The notes below the pieces were generated by a model. That model was given only the letters and a program-made list of their open reading frames with translations. It had not been told where the DNA came from and searched no databases. Both the position numbers and the translations under genes were made by a program. From Nitrosomonadales bacterium (GTDB taxonomy: Bacteria > Pseudomonadota > Gammaproteobacteria > Burkholderiales > Gallionellaceae), in contig JAHFQY010000009.1 in the NCBI GenBank assembly GCA_023259065.1, positions 1 to 64,000 on the forward strand: 64,000 bases of DNA. The letters are read 5' to 3'. Shown in pieces: positions 63,104-64,000 of the stretch; within the stretch, counting starts at the first letter, position 1, and each line of letters begins with the position of its first letter.

Positions 63104-63661
63104 TTGCTTCGTTCTGACTTTTCCACCCGATGCATTGCCGCTCATCTCAGGCGCGGCGGCCTTGTCGCCTATCCCACGGAATATTGCTACGGCCTCGGCT
63201 GTGATCCGCGCAACCGCACTGCCGTCAAGCGCCTGCTCAAATTAAAATCCCGCCCGCAATACAAGGGCCTGATCCTTATCGCCGGGAAATATCAGCAGCT
63301 CACCCGTTTCCTTCTACCCATCACACCAGCGCAGCAAGACCAGCTGTGTGCAGACGGCGCGCAGGCCATCACCTACCTGATGCCGGTAAAACAAAGCACC
63401 CCGCGCTGGCTGCGCGGCATGCACCCCACCCTGGCCGTGCGCATCACCGCGCACTCGGGTGCTGCTTCACTGTGCAACGGACTCGATATGGCACTGGTTT
63501 CCACCAGCGCCAACCGCAGCGGCGCGCAGCCCGTGCGCACCTATGCAGAATGCCTGCGTCAGTTCGGCAAAGAAGTGAAGGTGTTGCCGGGCCGCGTGGG
63601 CAAGCGCAAAAAACCATCCACGATACGCGCATGGGGCGATGGTAAAATCGTGCGCAAATAA
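63104..63661 (+). CDS. tsaC: Threonylcarbamoyl-AMP synthase (TsaC/YrdC family); start uncertain, TTG at 63104 proposed
   Basis: IAAHLRRGGLVAYPTEYCYGLGCDPRNRTAVKRLLKLKSRPQYKGLILIAG; VSTSANRSGAQP. Confidence 0.88.
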   Translation: MLRSDFSTRCIAAHLRRGGLVAYPTEYCYGLGCDPRNRTAVKRLLKLKSRPQYKGLILIAGKYQQLTRFLLPITPAQQDQLCADGAQAITYLMPVKQSTPRWLRGMHPTLAVRITAHSGAASLCNGLDMALVSTSANRSGAQPVRTYAECLRQFGKEVKVLPGRVGKRKKPSTIRAWGDGKIVRK

Positions 63662-63675
63662 TTGTAAATGGTCAT

Positions 63676-63724
63676 TGTAGGAGCGGCTCTTAGCCGCGAT
63701 TCGCACGCAGGGCGTGCTCCTACA
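63676..63724. repeat. REP-like element (GTAGGAGCGGCTCTTAGCCGCGA type)
   Basis: TGTAGGAGCGGCTCTTAGCCGCGATTCGCACGCAGGGCGTGCTCCTACA. Confidence 0.85.
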
Positions 63725-63773
63725 AAAGTTCATCGCTCAATAGGAAAGATAAAATTAAGCAAAGGGATTTAAC

Positions 63774-64000
63774 ATGGATAGCGCCGCAGTCAAAACCTAC
63801 CTGCTCGATCTGCAGGACCGCATCGTCACAGGCCTGGAGCAAGTGGACGGCAAACCATTTCTGCGCGACAAGTGGACGCGCGCCACCGGCTCGGGCGGTA
63901 TCGGCAAGGGCGAGGGCATCAGCTGCATCATCGAGGAAGGCAATGTGATCGAGCGCGGCGGCGTCGCCTTTTCACATGTGCAGGGCGACAAGATGCCGGC
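63774..64000 (+). CDS. hemF: Oxygen-dependent coproporphyrinogen III oxidase, truncated by window end
   Basis: [68 protein letters not shown]. Confidence 0.96.
   Translation, partial: MDSAAVKTYLLDLQDRIVTGLEQVDGKPFLRDKWTRATGSGGIGKGEGISCIIEEGNVIERGGVAFSHVQGDKMP

Overview
The window looks like a betaproteobacterial chromosome segment, probably Gallionellaceae/Nitrosomonadales-like judging from gene content and protein style; taxonomy is inference. Most of it is dense housekeeping sequence: trhP/yegQ, metF, ahcY, metK, two LpxL-type acyltransferases, ubiD, dacB, bioA, groESL, tRNA-Phe, hemA-prfA-prmC-grxD, argH, an AlgZ/AlgR-type pair, ppc, hemCDXY, trpEGD, gph, rpe, apaG, mltA, dsbC, a UbiH-type hydroxylase, dusB-fis, purH, purD, tsaC and a truncated hemF. 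The points most worth a second look are: (1) at the left edge, the first codons of an apparent IS110-family transposase preceded by a structured noncoding end that could encode a bridge RNA; (2) a SAH-riboswitch-like RNA placed ahead of metK-ahcY-metF, with a visible alternative pairing; (3) an uncharacterised gene set after tRNA-Phe (CHASE2 adenylate cyclase, a 1258-aa NHL/FN3/transglutaminase-like/TPR exported protein and a small exported protein); (4) a histidine kinase plus a REC-SpoIIE phosphatase-REC-PAS-GGDEF(degenerate)-EAL protein; (5) a HigBA-like toxin-antitoxin module with a third overlapping gene and an operator palindrome that may specify a leaderless transcript; (6) several families of dispersed palindromic intergenic repeats, one of which appears to lie inside a coding frame; (7) a probable sRNA downstream of grxD; (8) dual sigma32/CIRCE signals upstream of groES; (9) duplicated promoter regions of two tandem outer-membrane beta-barrel genes. 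No CRISPR array or rRNA was seen. All calls come from reading the sequence; no database search was run.
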